From the NCBI RefSeq assembly GCF_017581965.1, contig NZ_JAGEVF010000001.1, positions 186,001 to 250,000 on the forward strand: a DNA stretch of 64,000 nt. The letters are read 5' to 3'. Below, one piece after another: positions 44,272 through 53,209 of this stretch (position 1 is its first letter; each line of letters begins with the position of its first letter). Source of the DNA: Winogradskyella pelagia. GTDB lineage: Bacteria > Bacteroidota > Bacteroidia > Flavobacteriales > Flavobacteriaceae. The notes below the pieces were generated by a model. It searched no databases, had not been told where the DNA came from, and was given only the letters and a program-made list of their open reading frames with translations. Both the position numbers and the translations under genes were made by a program.

Positions 44272-45018
44272 ATGAAAAAGAAATTAGAATCAGAATTAAT
44301 GAGCATTGCCCATGGGATTCTAAAACTGAAGGGTAGAGAAGATGTAGATAAAATGCATGAGGAGGTTTCTAAACTATATGAAAAACTTACCGTTCTAAAA
44401 TTTGCCCACGAAAATTTTGAAGATAAAATGCCAACCATTGGCAATGATTCCTCATTTTTTGAAATGCTAGACACGGCTTTTAACAACAAAGTGAGTGACA
44501 ACATTGAAGTAGGGAACAAAGTTTACGTTAATTTAGATGATATTGAAGATGACGATATCATGGAACCCGTAATGGAAAAAATTAAGGATATGGTGGCTCA
44601 AATGCCGCAAGAAACCCAGCAGGTTGACTTGATTTTAGAAAAAACACTACCGCAAGAAAAAACCAACACTGTTGAATTTGAACATATTAGTTCAGAATAT
44701 GCTACTATACCAGAGTTTGAACCTAAGGAAGAAGCCGAAAGACGCGAGGCGGAACAAGAGAAAAAATCACTCAACGATAAATTAAAACCACATCAACTTC
44801 AAATAGGTCTTAACGATAAAATTGCCTTTATAAAACATTTGTTTGAAGGAAAAAACGAGGATTACGATAGGGTTATCTCACAAATTAATACAGCTCCTAG
44901 TTTAACAGATGCACAATCCCTAATTCATAATATGGTTAAACCAGATTATAACAACTGGGAAGGTAAAGAGGAATATGCAGACCGTTTTATGGAGTTAGTT
45001 GAAAATAAATTCAACTAA
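44272..45018 (+). CDS. Conserved Bacteroidota hypothetical protein, partly coiled coil
   Basis: A 248-aa soluble protein with no signal peptide. The first about 60 residues are a charged helix pair, a very acidic linker (DDIEDDDIMEP, then a Glu/Arg stretch at about 150-165) follows, and the C-terminal about 70 residues (GLNDKIAFIKHLFEGKNEDYDRVISQIN ... KPDYNNWEGKEEYADRFME) are the best conserved part of the family as I recall it. No enzymatic motif is seen. It lies 27 nt before rsmI and is probably cotranscribed with it. Confidence 0.7.
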   Translation: MKKKLESELMSIAHGILKLKGREDVDKMHEEVSKLYEKLTVLKFAHENFEDKMPTIGNDSSFFEMLDTAFNNKVSDNIEVGNKVYVNLDDIEDDDIMEPVMEKIKDMVAQMPQETQQVDLILEKTLPQEKTNTVEFEHISSEYATIPEFEPKEEAERREAEQEKKSLNDKLKPHQLQIGLNDKIAFIKHLFEGKNEDYDRVISQINTAPSLTDAQSLIHNMVKPDYNNWEGKEEYADRFMELVENKFN

Positions 45019-45045
45019 CAAATTCTCGTAGCCTATATATCTTAT

Positions 45046-45726
45046 ATGGACATTACGTCTAAACTTTATATTGTACCAACACCAATAGGTAATCTAAAGG
45101 ACATCACCTTTAGAGCAATAGAAGTATTAAAAGGAGCAGATTTAATTCTCGCCGAAGATACCCGAACTTCAGGTAAGCTACTGAAGCATTACGGTATAGC
45201 AACACCCATGCAAAGCCATCATATGCACAATGAGCATAAAACAGTAAAGGGCTTAGTAGAAAGATTAAAATCAGGCATATCAATTGCCCTTATTAGCGAT
45301 GCAGGTACACCAGCAATCTCAGACCCAGGATTTTTATTGGTTAGAGCTTGCGTAGAAAATAACATTGAAGTCGATTGCCTACCTGGCGCTACGGCGTTTG
45401 TTCCTGCATTAGTCAATAGTGGTTTACCCAACGATAAATTTGTATTTGAAGGATTTTTACCTGTAAAGAAAGGACGGCAAACTAGGTTAATCCTATTGGC
45501 CGAGGAGACTAGAACTATGATTTTTTACGAAAGTCCGCATAAATTAATAAAGACCTTAGGACATTTCTGTGAGTACTTTGGTGAAGACAGATTAGTGTCG
45601 GTATCTAGAGAATTATCTAAACTCTATGAAGAAACTATTCGAGGAACAGCTAAATATGTATTGAAATATTACACCAGCAAACCACCAAAAGGTGAGATTG
45701 TTATTGTTGTAGCAGGCAAAGACTAA
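45046..45726 (+). CDS. rsmI: 16S rRNA (cytidine-1402-2'-O)-methyltransferase RsmI
   Basis: A 226-aa SPOUT-independent (tetrapyrrole-methylase fold) enzyme that 2'-O-methylates C1402 in the 16S P site. The N-terminus LYIVPTPIGNLKDITFRA and the AEDTRTSGKLLKHYG block are diagnostic, as is SDAGTPAISDPG. It is shorter than E. coli RsmI, lacking its C-terminal extension. It ends in a region without a recognisable terminator, convergent to the AhpD-like gene 38 nt away. Confidence 0.95.
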   Translation: MDITSKLYIVPTPIGNLKDITFRAIEVLKGADLILAEDTRTSGKLLKHYGIATPMQSHHMHNEHKTVKGLVERLKSGISIALISDAGTPAISDPGFLLVRACVENNIEVDCLPGATAFVPALVNSGLPNDKFVFEGFLPVKKGRQTRLILLAEETRTMIFYESPHKLIKTLGHFCEYFGEDRLVSVSRELSKLYEETIRGTAKYVLKYYTSKPPKGEIVIVVAGKD

Positions 45727-45764
45727 GAACTTATTTTTTGGAGAACGCAAAGACGGTTTTTTCT

Positions 45765-46367
45765 TTAATACTCGGACCCATCATGTTTGCCCACTTCAAA
45801 ACCGTGTTTTCCTAAAAATTGATTACCACTTTTAATAGCGCCTTCTTCCATTGTAGTTCCCATAGAGTCATTCCAGCGATTTAAGTAACCAAACAGGGAG
45901 ATAACTCCTAGCATTTCTACAATTTCACCTTCATCCCAATATTGGTATAAACGCTCTTTAATTTCTGCATTTACACCATTTGGTATTTGGCTTGCTGCCA
46001 GGCTAAAATCTAAAGCAGCGCGTTCAGCTTCAGAAAAAGCCGGATGCGTTCTGTAGTCCCAGATATTATCTAACTGTTCCTGTTCCGCTCCATAACGCTC
46101 TGCGGCCCTAATAGCGTGGGCTTGGCAATAGCGACAACCAGTAGAATTACTGCTTACCCATGCAATCATGCGCTTTAGAGCTGAGGTTACGCGACCTTCA
46201 TTGGCCATAACAGCCTTATTGAGATTGATAAAGGCTTTGCTAATAGCTGGTCTGCGTTGCATAGTCAATACTGAATTTGGGCAAAAACCCAAGGTTTCAT
46301 TAAAGAATTCTGCAAGTTCTTTTGTTTCTATATCATGCTCTGGTGACAAAGGTGTTACTAATGCCAT
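45765..46367 (-). CDS. Carboxymuconolactone decarboxylase/AhpD-like peroxidase-related protein
   Basis: A 200-aa all-helical protein of the CMD/AhpD superfamily. The redox pair is Cys78 and Cys81 with His84 (GCRYCQAH), following the conserved region TSALKRMIAWVSSNSTG. Members act as alkylhydroperoxidase-like reductases; in this size class the substrate is unknown. It is divergent from the OsmC gene, another peroxide-detoxifying family, which suggests a shared oxidative-stress role (inference). Confidence 0.83.
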   Translation of the reverse strand: MALVTPLSPEHDIETKELAEFFNETLGFCPNSVLTMQRRPAISKAFINLNKAVMANEGRVTSALKRMIAWVSSNSTGCRYCQAHAIRAAERYGAEQEQLDNIWDYRTHPAFSEAERAALDFSLAASQIPNGVNAEIKERLYQYWDEGEIVEMLGVISLFGYLNRWNDSMGTTMEEGAIKSGNQFLGKHGFEVGKHDGSEY

Positions 46368-46385
46368 AATTGTTATTTTTAATGG

Positions 46386-46393
46386 TATTTTTG
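46386..46393 (+). promoter_or_regulatory. -7 box TATTTTTG for the OsmC-recJ genes
   Basis: Exact TANNTTTG, 41 nt before the OsmC ATG. Confidence 0.45.
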
Positions 46394-46434
46394 AATCTAC
46401 AATATAGGAGTTCTAACAAACAAATAGAAGTGTT

Positions 46435-46866
46435 ATGGCCGATAAAATAACAACGCATTGGAAGGGTGATTTAACCTTTGAATCGAACAATCCAAGTGGC
46501 AATTTTGTAACAATGGACACCGCATTTGAAGGACGAGATAAAAGATTTGGTCTATCGCCCAAGGCCATGATGTTATCTTCTCTTGCGGGATGCTCAGCTT
46601 TAGATGTTATCTCAATTTTAGATAAGATGAATGTTGAGATAGATGATTTTAAAATTGATGTAACGGGAGAACTTACGGAAGAACACCCAAAATATTATCA
46701 TGAGGTACTAGTAGAATACCATTTTTACGGATCTGATTTAAATAAGAAAAAGTGCGAACGCGCAGTAGAATTATCTGTAGAAAAGTACTGTGGGGTTATG
46801 GAAATGTTTAGGCAATTTGCTAATGTAAAAACTAAAGTACATTACCACATAGGGACTAAAAGATAG
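46435..46866 (+). CDS. OsmC/Ohr family protein
   Basis: A 143-aa OsmC-fold protein. The two redox cysteines are Cys53 (LAGCSALDV) and Cys119 (EKYCGVM), at typical family positions, so a thiol peroxidase or hydroperoxide reductase role is likely. It lies 13 nt before recJ and opposite a CMD/AhpD-like gene. Confidence 0.9.
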   Translation: MADKITTHWKGDLTFESNNPSGNFVTMDTAFEGRDKRFGLSPKAMMLSSLAGCSALDVISILDKMNVEIDDFKIDVTGELTEEHPKYYHEVLVEYHFYGSDLNKKKCERAVELSVEKYCGVMEMFRQFANVKTKVHYHIGTKR

Positions 46867-46879
46867 GTTTTTATTTGTT

Positions 46880-48571
46880 ATGAGATGGACTTTAAAGCCA
46901 AAACCAGAAGCGTCTAAAGTAAAAGCTTTAAAAGAAGCCTTAAATGTTGATGAAATTGTCGCTACACTATTATTGCAACGCGGTATTGAAACCTATGAAG
47001 CCGCTAAAACCTTTTTTAGGCCCAGCTTAGACGATTTACACGACCCGTTTCTAATGAAGGATATGGCTCAAGCTGTAGACCGCATAGAATTGGCATTAAG
47101 AAATAACGAAAATATTCTAGTTTATGGAGATTATGATGTTGATGGAACCACAGCTGTTGCATTAATGTCTTCTTATCTCAGAACATTGAGCGATAGGATA
47201 GCTACCTACATTCCTGATCGTTATGATGAAGGTTATGGTATTTCCTGTAAAGGCATTGATTTTGCTCACGACAATGACTTCTCCCTGATTATTGCTTTAG
47301 ACTGTGGTATTAAGGCCATAGATAAAATAAAATATGCCAAAGAAAAAGGTATTGATTTTATTATATGCGACCACCATAGGCCTGGTGATGTTATACCAAA
47401 GGCAGTTGCTATTTTAGACCCTAAACGTGAAGATTGTTCCTATCCGTTTAAAGAATTGTGCGGTTGTGGTGTTGGCTTTAAGTTGGTGACAGCGTTAGCT
47501 ACAAAACGAGGTCAAGATTTAGAAGACCTAGTTCAGTATTTAGACTTGGTTGCTACAGCAATAGGTGCAGATATCGTACCAATAATTGACGAAAATAGAG
47601 CATTGGCCTATTTTGGTCTTCAAGTGATAAATACTAATCCGCGCCCAGGAATGAAAGCCATAATTGCAGAGGTTAAAAAGGAAGAGCTCAGCATCATAGA
47701 TGTTGTTTTTATTATAGCTCCAAGAATTAATGCCGCTGGCCGTATGAAGCACGGTAACCATGCCGTAACGCTTTTAATCGAAACAGATTTTAACTTAGCG
47801 GCACAATATGCTTTAGATATTGATCAGTTTAATACAGACCGCCGTGAGGCTGATAAGCGTATTACAGAAGAGGCTTTAGTTCAGATTGAAAAAAATGGAG
47901 AACAAGAGGCTTTCACCACTATAGTTTACGATGAGAATTGGCATAAAGGTGTTATAGGTATCGTAGCATCGAGATTGACAGAAACCTACTATAGACCAAC
48001 ATTGGTCTTTACAAAGAGCGGCGATAAACTAGCCGCGTCAGCACGCTCGGTAAAAGGGTTTGACATCTACAATGCTTTGGAGGCCTGTTCAGACTGTATT
48101 GAACAGTTTGGAGGTCATAAATATGCAGCTGGACTAACCTTGTTACCAGAGAATTATTTAAAGTTTAAAGAGAAGTTTGAAACTGTCGTAAAGGAAACCA
48201 TTGACCCTAAATTATTAACCCCAGAATTAAGGGTTGATTTAGAAATCGATTTAAATCAAATTGATACTAAGCTTTTTCGAATTATCCGTCAGTTTGCGCC
48301 CTTTGGGCCGGGCAATATGACACCTGTTTTTATGACTCAAAATGTTAAGGATACAGGTTGGGGCAAATGTGTTGGCGAGGACAAGACCCATTTGAGATTT
48401 ACCGCAACACAGTCGTTCGATACTAAAATTGTTTGTATTGGTTTTGGACTAGGAGATAAAATGGATTTGATTGCCAACCAGAAACCATTCAGTGCAGTTT
48501 ATACTATTGATGAAAATCATTGGAATGGCAATACAACACTTCAACTAAAAATAAAGGATATAAAACCCTAA
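46880..48571 (+). CDS. recJ: Single-stranded-DNA-specific exonuclease RecJ
   Basis: A 563-aa 5'-3' ssDNA exonuclease of the DHH family used in recombination and mismatch repair. Metal motifs are DYDVDGT (84-90) and DHH at 164-166 (ICDHHRPGD), followed by the DHHA1 region with ARSVKGFDIYNALE and GGHKYAAG, and an OB-fold C-terminus. It probably begins an operon with the MFS gene 4 nt downstream of its stop. Confidence 0.96.
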   Translation: MRWTLKPKPEASKVKALKEALNVDEIVATLLLQRGIETYEAAKTFFRPSLDDLHDPFLMKDMAQAVDRIELALRNNENILVYGDYDVDGTTAVALMSSYLRTLSDRIATYIPDRYDEGYGISCKGIDFAHDNDFSLIIALDCGIKAIDKIKYAKEKGIDFIICDHHRPGDVIPKAVAILDPKREDCSYPFKELCGCGVGFKLVTALATKRGQDLEDLVQYLDLVATAIGADIVPIIDENRALAYFGLQVINTNPRPGMKAIIAEVKKEELSIIDVVFIIAPRINAAGRMKHGNHAVTLLIETDFNLAAQYALDIDQFNTDRREADKRITEEALVQIEKNGEQEAFTTIVYDENWHKGVIGIVASRLTETYYRPTLVFTKSGDKLAASARSVKGFDIYNALEACSDCIEQFGGHKYAAGLTLLPENYLKFKEKFETVVKETIDPKLLTPELRVDLEIDLNQIDTKLFRIIRQFAPFGPGNMTPVFMTQNVKDTGWGKCVGEDKTHLRFTATQSFDTKIVCIGFGLGDKMDLIANQKPFSAVYTIDENHWNGNTTLQLKIKDIKP

Positions 48572-48575
48572 TTCA

Positions 48576-49856
48576 GTGACTAAAAATGATCCATATGCTG
48601 CGTTGCGCTTCAAAGAATTTAATATCTTTTTATTAGTGCGCTTTGCTTTGGTTTTTGGTTGGTCCATGCAATTTGTGGTTATTGAATGGCAAGTTTATGC
48701 AATGACTAATGACGAATTAAGTCTCGGTATTATAGGGCTTTGCGAATTTTTACCTGCATTTTTTTTAGCACCAATTGCAGGACATATTGTTGATAAAAAA
48801 GAAAAACGAAACTTATTCACGCTATGCATTGCGTTGTTTTCTTTAATCAGTTTTGGGCTGTATTGGTTAACGTCTAGTAGTCTAGAAGAAGCATGGGATA
48901 CCAACACCATATTATATAGTATTTATGGGTTGGTGTTTTTTGGTGGTGTACTAAGGTCTTTTTTTGGCCCAACAATATTTTCTCTTATTGCACTTCTTGT
49001 ACCGAAGAAAGCCTATCCAAATGCGGCAACATGGAGTAGCAGTACTTGGAAAGGCGCCAGTGTTTTTGGGGCCTTGTGTGGTGGCTTTCTAATTGCATGG
49101 ATAAACGTGCACCACACTTTGGGTATTATTTTTCTGTTAGTAATGCTAGCGTTGATATTGGTTTTTCAGATTGGTAAAAAACCTATTTTAAATACAAAGA
49201 CCAATGAATCTGTGAAGGAGAGTTTAAAGGTTGGTCTTCGGTTTGTATTTAATGATAAAGTTATCTTGGGCGCGCTTACCTTAGATATGATTGCAGTCTT
49301 ATTTGGAGGAGCTGTTGCCATATTCGCCGTATTTGCAAAAGACATATTAGATGCTGGACCAAAAGGATTTGGTGTTTTGAATGCTGCACTTTCTTCTGGA
49401 AGTATCATTACAATGCTTGCCACTACTTATATTCCCATAACACGGAGTACTGGTAAAAAGTTACTGGTGTCCGTAGTTGGTTTTGGAGTTTGTATGATAA
49501 TATTTGGGGCTTCAAGATTGATGTGGCTTAGTGTATTGGCATTGTTCTTTTCTGGTGTGTTCGATGGAATCTCCATGGTGATCAGACAGACCATCCTTCA
49601 ATTAAAAACACCCGACGAAATGAGAGGACGAGTCGGTGCTGTTAACTCAATGTTTGTTGGGTCTTCTAACGAACTAGGTGCCTTAGAAAGTGGTATTGCT
49701 GCAAGATTATTTGGGGCGCCTTTGGCAGTTATTCTGGGTGGTACAGTAACATTACTTACGGTCGCTGTGATTGGGTTAAAAAACAAGCCTTTGAGACAGC
49801 TCGATTTACGACAGGATGTTGAAGAACACTATGAAGAAGGTAAGGAGGAGTCGTAA
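48576..49856 (+). CDS. MFS transporter
   Basis: A 426-aa inner membrane protein with about 11-12 transmembrane helices. The loop-2 motif GHIVDKKEKRN (about 68-78) is a variant of the MFS GxxxDRxGRR signature, and the second half repeats it (RGRVGAVNSMF). It resembles the EntS/MFS_3 group of exporters. Substrate unknown. The start is GTG at 48576, 4 nt after the recJ stop. The 3' end overlaps the convergent lpxH gene by 28 nt. Confidence 0.85.
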   Translation: MTKNDPYAALRFKEFNIFLLVRFALVFGWSMQFVVIEWQVYAMTNDELSLGIIGLCEFLPAFFLAPIAGHIVDKKEKRNLFTLCIALFSLISFGLYWLTSSSLEEAWDTNTILYSIYGLVFFGGVLRSFFGPTIFSLIALLVPKKAYPNAATWSSSTWKGASVFGALCGGFLIAWINVHHTLGIIFLLVMLALILVFQIGKKPILNTKTNESVKESLKVGLRFVFNDKVILGALTLDMIAVLFGGAVAIFAVFAKDILDAGPKGFGVLNAALSSGSIITMLATTYIPITRSTGKKLLVSVVGFGVCMIIFGASRLMWLSVLALFFSGVFDGISMVIRQTILQLKTPDEMRGRVGAVNSMFVGSSNELGALESGIAARLFGAPLAVILGGTVTLLTVAVIGLKNKPLRQLDLRQDVEEHYEEGKEES

Positions 49857-50620
49857 CTTTTAAGCTCAAAACTGTTACCATCAAATTCTCCGTAGGTATA
49901 ATAAGTAATCCAGTCGCCAAGATTAATATATTTTGAAGCGGTGCTCAATTCTATTTCTAATGGCAAATGCCTGTGACCAAAAACAAAATAATCACGATAC
50001 TTTTCTTCTAACTTTCTCCTGCTATATTGAGCCAACCACTCGTTATCCTCTCCTAGGAAGGTAGCATCTTCATCGCCAGAAATCAATTTATTTTTTACGG
50101 ATAAATATTGTGCTAATCGTACTCCGATATCAGGATGAAGCCATTTAAAAAGCCATTTAAAAAAAGGGTTTGTAAATACCTTTTTCATACGTTTATAGCC
50201 TTTATCGCCAGGTCCTAAACCGTCACCATGACCAATGTAGAATAATGCGTTGTTCAATTGAAATTCTTGGGGCTTATGAAATACAGGAATACCTAATTCT
50301 TCTTCAAAATAGCCATTCATCCACAAATCGTGATTACCAACAAAATAGAAAATTGAGATACCGTTATCACTTAGTTCTGCAAGCTTACCTAACGTTCGAG
50401 TAAACCCTTTAGGAACTACTTTGTTATACTCAAACCAAAAATCAAACAAATCACCCATTAAGAAAATTGCTGCAGCATCTTCTTTTACCTCATTGAGCCA
50501 ATTTACAAATTTTCTCTCTCTAGGAAGAGATTGTTCCGTTGTGGGTGCACCTAGGTGATTGTCGGAAGCAAAATAGACTTTCTGGCCTTTTTCGATATGT
50601 ATACGGTGAGTTTTACTCAT
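49829..50620 (-). CDS. lpxH: UDP-2,3-diacylglucosamine diphosphatase (LpxH-type)
   Basis: A 263-aa metallophosphoesterase that yields lipid X in lipid A synthesis. The dimetal site shows Asp20-Asn-His22 (ASDNHLGA), GDLFDFW (56-62) and GNHDLW (95-100), then HGDGLGPGDKGYK and the C-terminal GHRHLP. The second and later motifs fit LpxH or its LpxI/LpxG-independent relatives. It overlaps queD by 8 nt at the start and the MFS gene by 28 nt at the end. Confidence 0.88.
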   Translation of the reverse strand: MSKTHRIHIEKGQKVYFASDNHLGAPTTEQSLPRERKFVNWLNEVKEDAAAIFLMGDLFDFWFEYNKVVPKGFTRTLGKLAELSDNGISIFYFVGNHDLWMNGYFEEELGIPVFHKPQEFQLNNALFYIGHGDGLGPGDKGYKRMKKVFTNPFFKWLFKWLHPDIGVRLAQYLSVKNKLISGDEDATFLGEDNEWLAQYSRRKLEEKYRDYFVFGHRHLPLEIELSTASKYINLGDWITYYTYGEFDGNSFELKSYDSSLPSS

Positions 50621-51065
50621 TATCTGAAGCGTACCATTCTGCGAAACTTGTTGCCGTTTCCTGTAGCTTTAACGAATGTAATTTTATGTTTTTTGGTAAT
50701 CGAAGTTTTATTTTTTCAGCAAAATCAATTACCATCATTTCGCTAGTTGGCTGGTAATCTACCAATAGTACATTGTGCCCTCGGTCTGCAAGTTCTTTTG
50801 CCAATTCTACATGAGGCGTATTTTTATTAAATACAGTGGCATGGTCAAATATATCTACAATTTCTTCTTTCACTATTTTTTTTAAATCTCCAAAATCTAT
50901 AACCATCCCGTATTTAACGTTGCTTTTATCATCTATAGGTTTTCCTATGACAGTAACGTCTAAGCGATAGCTATGACCATGTACATTTTTACACTTACCG
51001 TCGTAACCGTATAAGGCATGTCCTGTTTCGAAAGAAAATTGTTTGGTTATACGAATTTTTCTCAT
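50613..51065 (-). CDS. queD: 6-carboxytetrahydropterin synthase (QueD/PTPS family)
   Basis: A 150-aa T-fold enzyme converting 7,8-dihydroneopterin triphosphate to 6-carboxy-tetrahydropterin in queuosine synthesis. Zinc ligands are His16 (ETGHAL), His29 and His31 (VHGHSY), and the catalytic Cys is Cys25 (GKCKNVHG). The substrate-binding Glu lies in LQETATSF. It is coupled by an ATGA junction to a tiny membrane ORF upstream and overlaps lpxH downstream. Confidence 0.94.
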   Translation of the reverse strand: MRKIRITKQFSFETGHALYGYDGKCKNVHGHSYRLDVTVIGKPIDDKSNVKYGMVIDFGDLKKIVKEEIVDIFDHATVFNKNTPHVELAKELADRGHNVLLVDYQPTSEMMVIDFAEKIKLRLPKNIKLHSLKLQETATSFAEWYASDNE

Positions 51066-51142
51066 TTAGGTCTTCTGTTTCGGTTAATGAAATAGATGAC
51101 TATTAATGCAATAGCCAATACTAAGAAAAGATAATTTCCCAT
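51062..51142 (-). CDS. 26-aa single-helix membrane micro-ORF before queD
   Basis: ATG 51142 opens 26 codons: a short N-terminus, one hydrophobic helix (residues 4-18, LFLVLAIALIVIYF region) and a basic tail NRNRRPK. Its TGA shares bases with the queD ATG (ATGA), and its ATG directly abuts the TAA of the 58-aa ORF before it. The tight coupling and positive-inside tail argue that it is translated. No function is known. Confidence 0.55.
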   Translation of the reverse strand: MGNYLFLVLAIALIVIYFINRNRRPK

Positions 51143-51319
51143 TTAATCCTTGTTAAGTTTATTTTTATTGTATCTGTAAATTAAGTAAGCAATGAGTACC
51201 AAAACTATAAAAGGTAGCAGAGTTCCAATAAAGACACCGATACCATAACTACCGTCGGGAGCTTCTTTTAGTTTCTGGTCAATATCTACTTCTTGTAATA
51301 AAGCGATGAGAAAAGTCAT
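51143..51319 (-). CDS. 58-aa single-helix membrane small protein
   Basis: ATG 51319 opens 58 codons: a short acidic N-terminal part (QEVDIDQKLKEAPDGSYG), one transmembrane helix (about 29-48) and a basic tail RYNKNKLNKD. A TANNTTTG box lies 19 nt upstream, and the next small ORF follows without a gap. I know similar small proteins from Flavobacteriia only as hypotheticals. It is likely the first cistron of a unit with the 26-aa ORF, queD and lpxH. Confidence 0.65.
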   Translation of the reverse strand: MTFLIALLQEVDIDQKLKEAPDGSYGIGVFIGTLLPFIVLVLIAYLIYRYNKNKLNKD

Positions 51320-51338
51320 CAATCAACATTTTATTGAC

Positions 51339-51346
51339 CAAATTTA
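51339..51346 (-). promoter_or_regulatory. -7 box TAAATTTG for the small-protein/queD/lpxH unit
   Basis: Exact TANNTTTG on the minus strand, 19 nt before the 58-aa ORF and overlapping the stop of the MATE gene. Confidence 0.5.
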
Positions 51347-52678
51347 AGTGTTTTGCGCAAGTGTGGAATACGTTTTCCGGAATTTTATAATTAAAGGTAT
51401 GCCTCGAGCAATGATCCAAAGTGTAAATGCACAGAATATGCCGTAAAGTTTGTAGCCAAAATAATCTGTTATTAATACAACTGGTATAAAAACTAAAAGC
51501 GTTGAAAATAAAAGAACATTTCTTAAATACTGCATCTTGCCTAGGCCTTTAAAAACACCATCAAATATAAAGGCTAAAGCACATAGTGGTTGCATAGCAA
51601 GAACAATCCAAAATACCTTATAGAATTCCTTTAATACGGCTTTATCATTGGTAAATATATGTCCAATAGGAAAATAAAGTAAAGCACCTAAAACCGCTAT
51701 AACCGTACCGACCATGATACCATATCTTATAAGCTTGGTACTAAGTGTTATGAGTGAAGAATAGGCCTTGGCTCCAAGAAGTTTTCCAGATAAAATATTT
51801 CCCGCACTGGCATAACCATCAATTAAAAATGCTCCTAGAAACCACAGATTAATAGCTATAGTATAGGCAGCAATATAAACTGGTCCGTACTTTGTGGCTA
51901 AGCTCGTGCCAAAATAAAGCGCAACATTTAAGGCAATGGTTCTGATAAAAAGATTGACAATCATTAATATAAAACGCTTTATTTCTGGATTAAAAGGAAA
52001 AGTAATAAGTAAAGGGATATTTGTTTTTTTTAATATATAATTAGCGGACAATAAAGCCATTAAAATTTGGGCGCCAACGCTGGCATATGCAGCACCTTTT
52101 ATATGCATTGGAGCTATAACACCCTCAATACCATAAACTAAAATAACATCAAGCACAATATTTGCAGACGCACCAACAATAGCAATAATCATTGGAATAA
52201 AGGTGTTTTGTAAACCCCTAAATGTGCCAAATACAGCAATTGTGAAAAGGGTAAACGGAAATCCAAAAACCCGTATTTGGTAGTAGTCTACACTATAATT
52301 TAGTATAAGGTCGGAGGCATTGTATAACTGAAAAATTTGTGCCGCAAATGGATACGTCGTTAAAATAATAATTACACTTAAAGAGGTAATAATAAACATG
52401 GCTTGGGCAGGCAGGTTTTTTACAGCCTCTAAATTTTTAGCACCTAAGTACTGTGAGACAATAGAGGATATGGCGCTCCGTGTTTGGCCTAAAACCCAAA
52501 TTAACATGGAAAGAAAAGTTGTCACTATGCCTACAGCCGCTAAGGATTCTGTAGCATTATTATCCATGTTGCCAATAATTGCAGCATCAGTTAAGGACAA
52601 GATAGGTTCAGAAACGCCAGAAATTAGTGCTGGAATAGCTAGCTTATTGATTTGTTTTAATGAAATGTCTGTGCTCAA
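51344..52678 (-). CDS. MATE family efflux transporter (DinF-like)
   Basis: A 444-aa protein with 12 predicted transmembrane helices in two six-helix bundles. The N-terminus ISLKQINKLAIPALISGVSEPILSLTDAAIIGN is typical of the DinF subgroup, and the second bundle has FLIDGYASAGNILSGKLLGA. It exports drugs or metabolites with Na+ or H+. It overlaps the GNAT gene by 4 nt (coupled). Confidence 0.9.
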   Translation of the reverse strand: MSTDISLKQINKLAIPALISGVSEPILSLTDAAIIGNMDNNATESLAAVGIVTTFLSMLIWVLGQTRSAISSIVSQYLGAKNLEAVKNLPAQAMFIITSLSVIIILTTYPFAAQIFQLYNASDLILNYSVDYYQIRVFGFPFTLFTIAVFGTFRGLQNTFIPMIIAIVGASANIVLDVILVYGIEGVIAPMHIKGAAYASVGAQILMALLSANYILKKTNIPLLITFPFNPEIKRFILMIVNLFIRTIALNVALYFGTSLATKYGPVYIAAYTIAINLWFLGAFLIDGYASAGNILSGKLLGAKAYSSLITLSTKLIRYGIMVGTVIAVLGALLYFPIGHIFTNDKAVLKEFYKVFWIVLAMQPLCALAFIFDGVFKGLGKMQYLRNVLLFSTLLVFIPVVLITDYFGYKLYGIFCAFTLWIIARGIPLIIKFRKTYSTLAQNT

Positions 52679-53175
52679 AGGATTAGTTCATAACAATGAA
52701 ATGGGTACTCACTTTGTCTAGGAAAGTAGATGTCACCCAATCTTTTATATCCGCGAAGTTCGTAAAATTTCTGATTTTTTTTGTTTTGAGAGAAGGTATC
52801 TAATCTAATAGAGATATAGTTATTTTCAATGGCATATTGTTCTGCAAAATCCATTAGTCTCTGGGCATGGCCCTTACCTTGAAAAGTTGGATGAACTGCC
52901 AGTCGATGAATGTAGATGTTATTTCTATTTGCAGTTAGCCATTGGATTGGACTATATTCTTTATCCATAAATGTAGAAATTACAAAACAACCAATTATTT
53001 TTTCATTACGCTCTAAGACGTAAAGTTCATCGCGGATTATGTCATTTTTAAAAGCAGAACTATTTGGATAAAAGTCATTCCATTGAAAGATGCCTTTTTT
53101 CATCATATGTCTGGCACAAGCTGTGGTCATTGCTATGATAGATTCTAAGTCTCCTTCTTCACCCTTACGTATCAT
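52675..53175 (-). CDS. GNAT family N-acetyltransferase
   Basis: A 166-aa acetyltransferase. The acetyl-CoA loop is IHRLAVHPTFQGKGHAQRLMDFA, with the R/Q-x-x-G-x-G/A signature as QGKGHA. ATG 53175 (MIRKGEEGDLESI) is chosen; a frame extending to 53274 runs through the divergent Usp gene and its promoter. Substrate unknown. It heads a two-gene unit with the MATE transporter, an arrangement seen with resistance functions, though this is inference. Confidence 0.82.
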   Translation of the reverse strand: MIRKGEEGDLESIIAMTTACARHMMKKGIFQWNDFYPNSSAFKNDIIRDELYVLERNEKIIGCFVISTFMDKEYSPIQWLTANRNNIYIHRLAVHPTFQGKGHAQRLMDFAEQYAIENNYISIRLDTFSQNKKNQKFYELRGYKRLGDIYFPRQSEYPFHCYELIL

Positions 53176-53184
53176 TATTATATG

Positions 53185-53192
53185 TACTTTTG
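53185..53192 (+). promoter_or_regulatory. -7 box TACTTTTG for the Usp gene
   Basis: Exact TANNTTTG, 17 nt before ATG 53210, in the 34-nt gap between the divergent GNAT and Usp starts. Confidence 0.55.
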
Positions 53193-53209
53193 TTCTAAAT
53201 TTTACCGCT

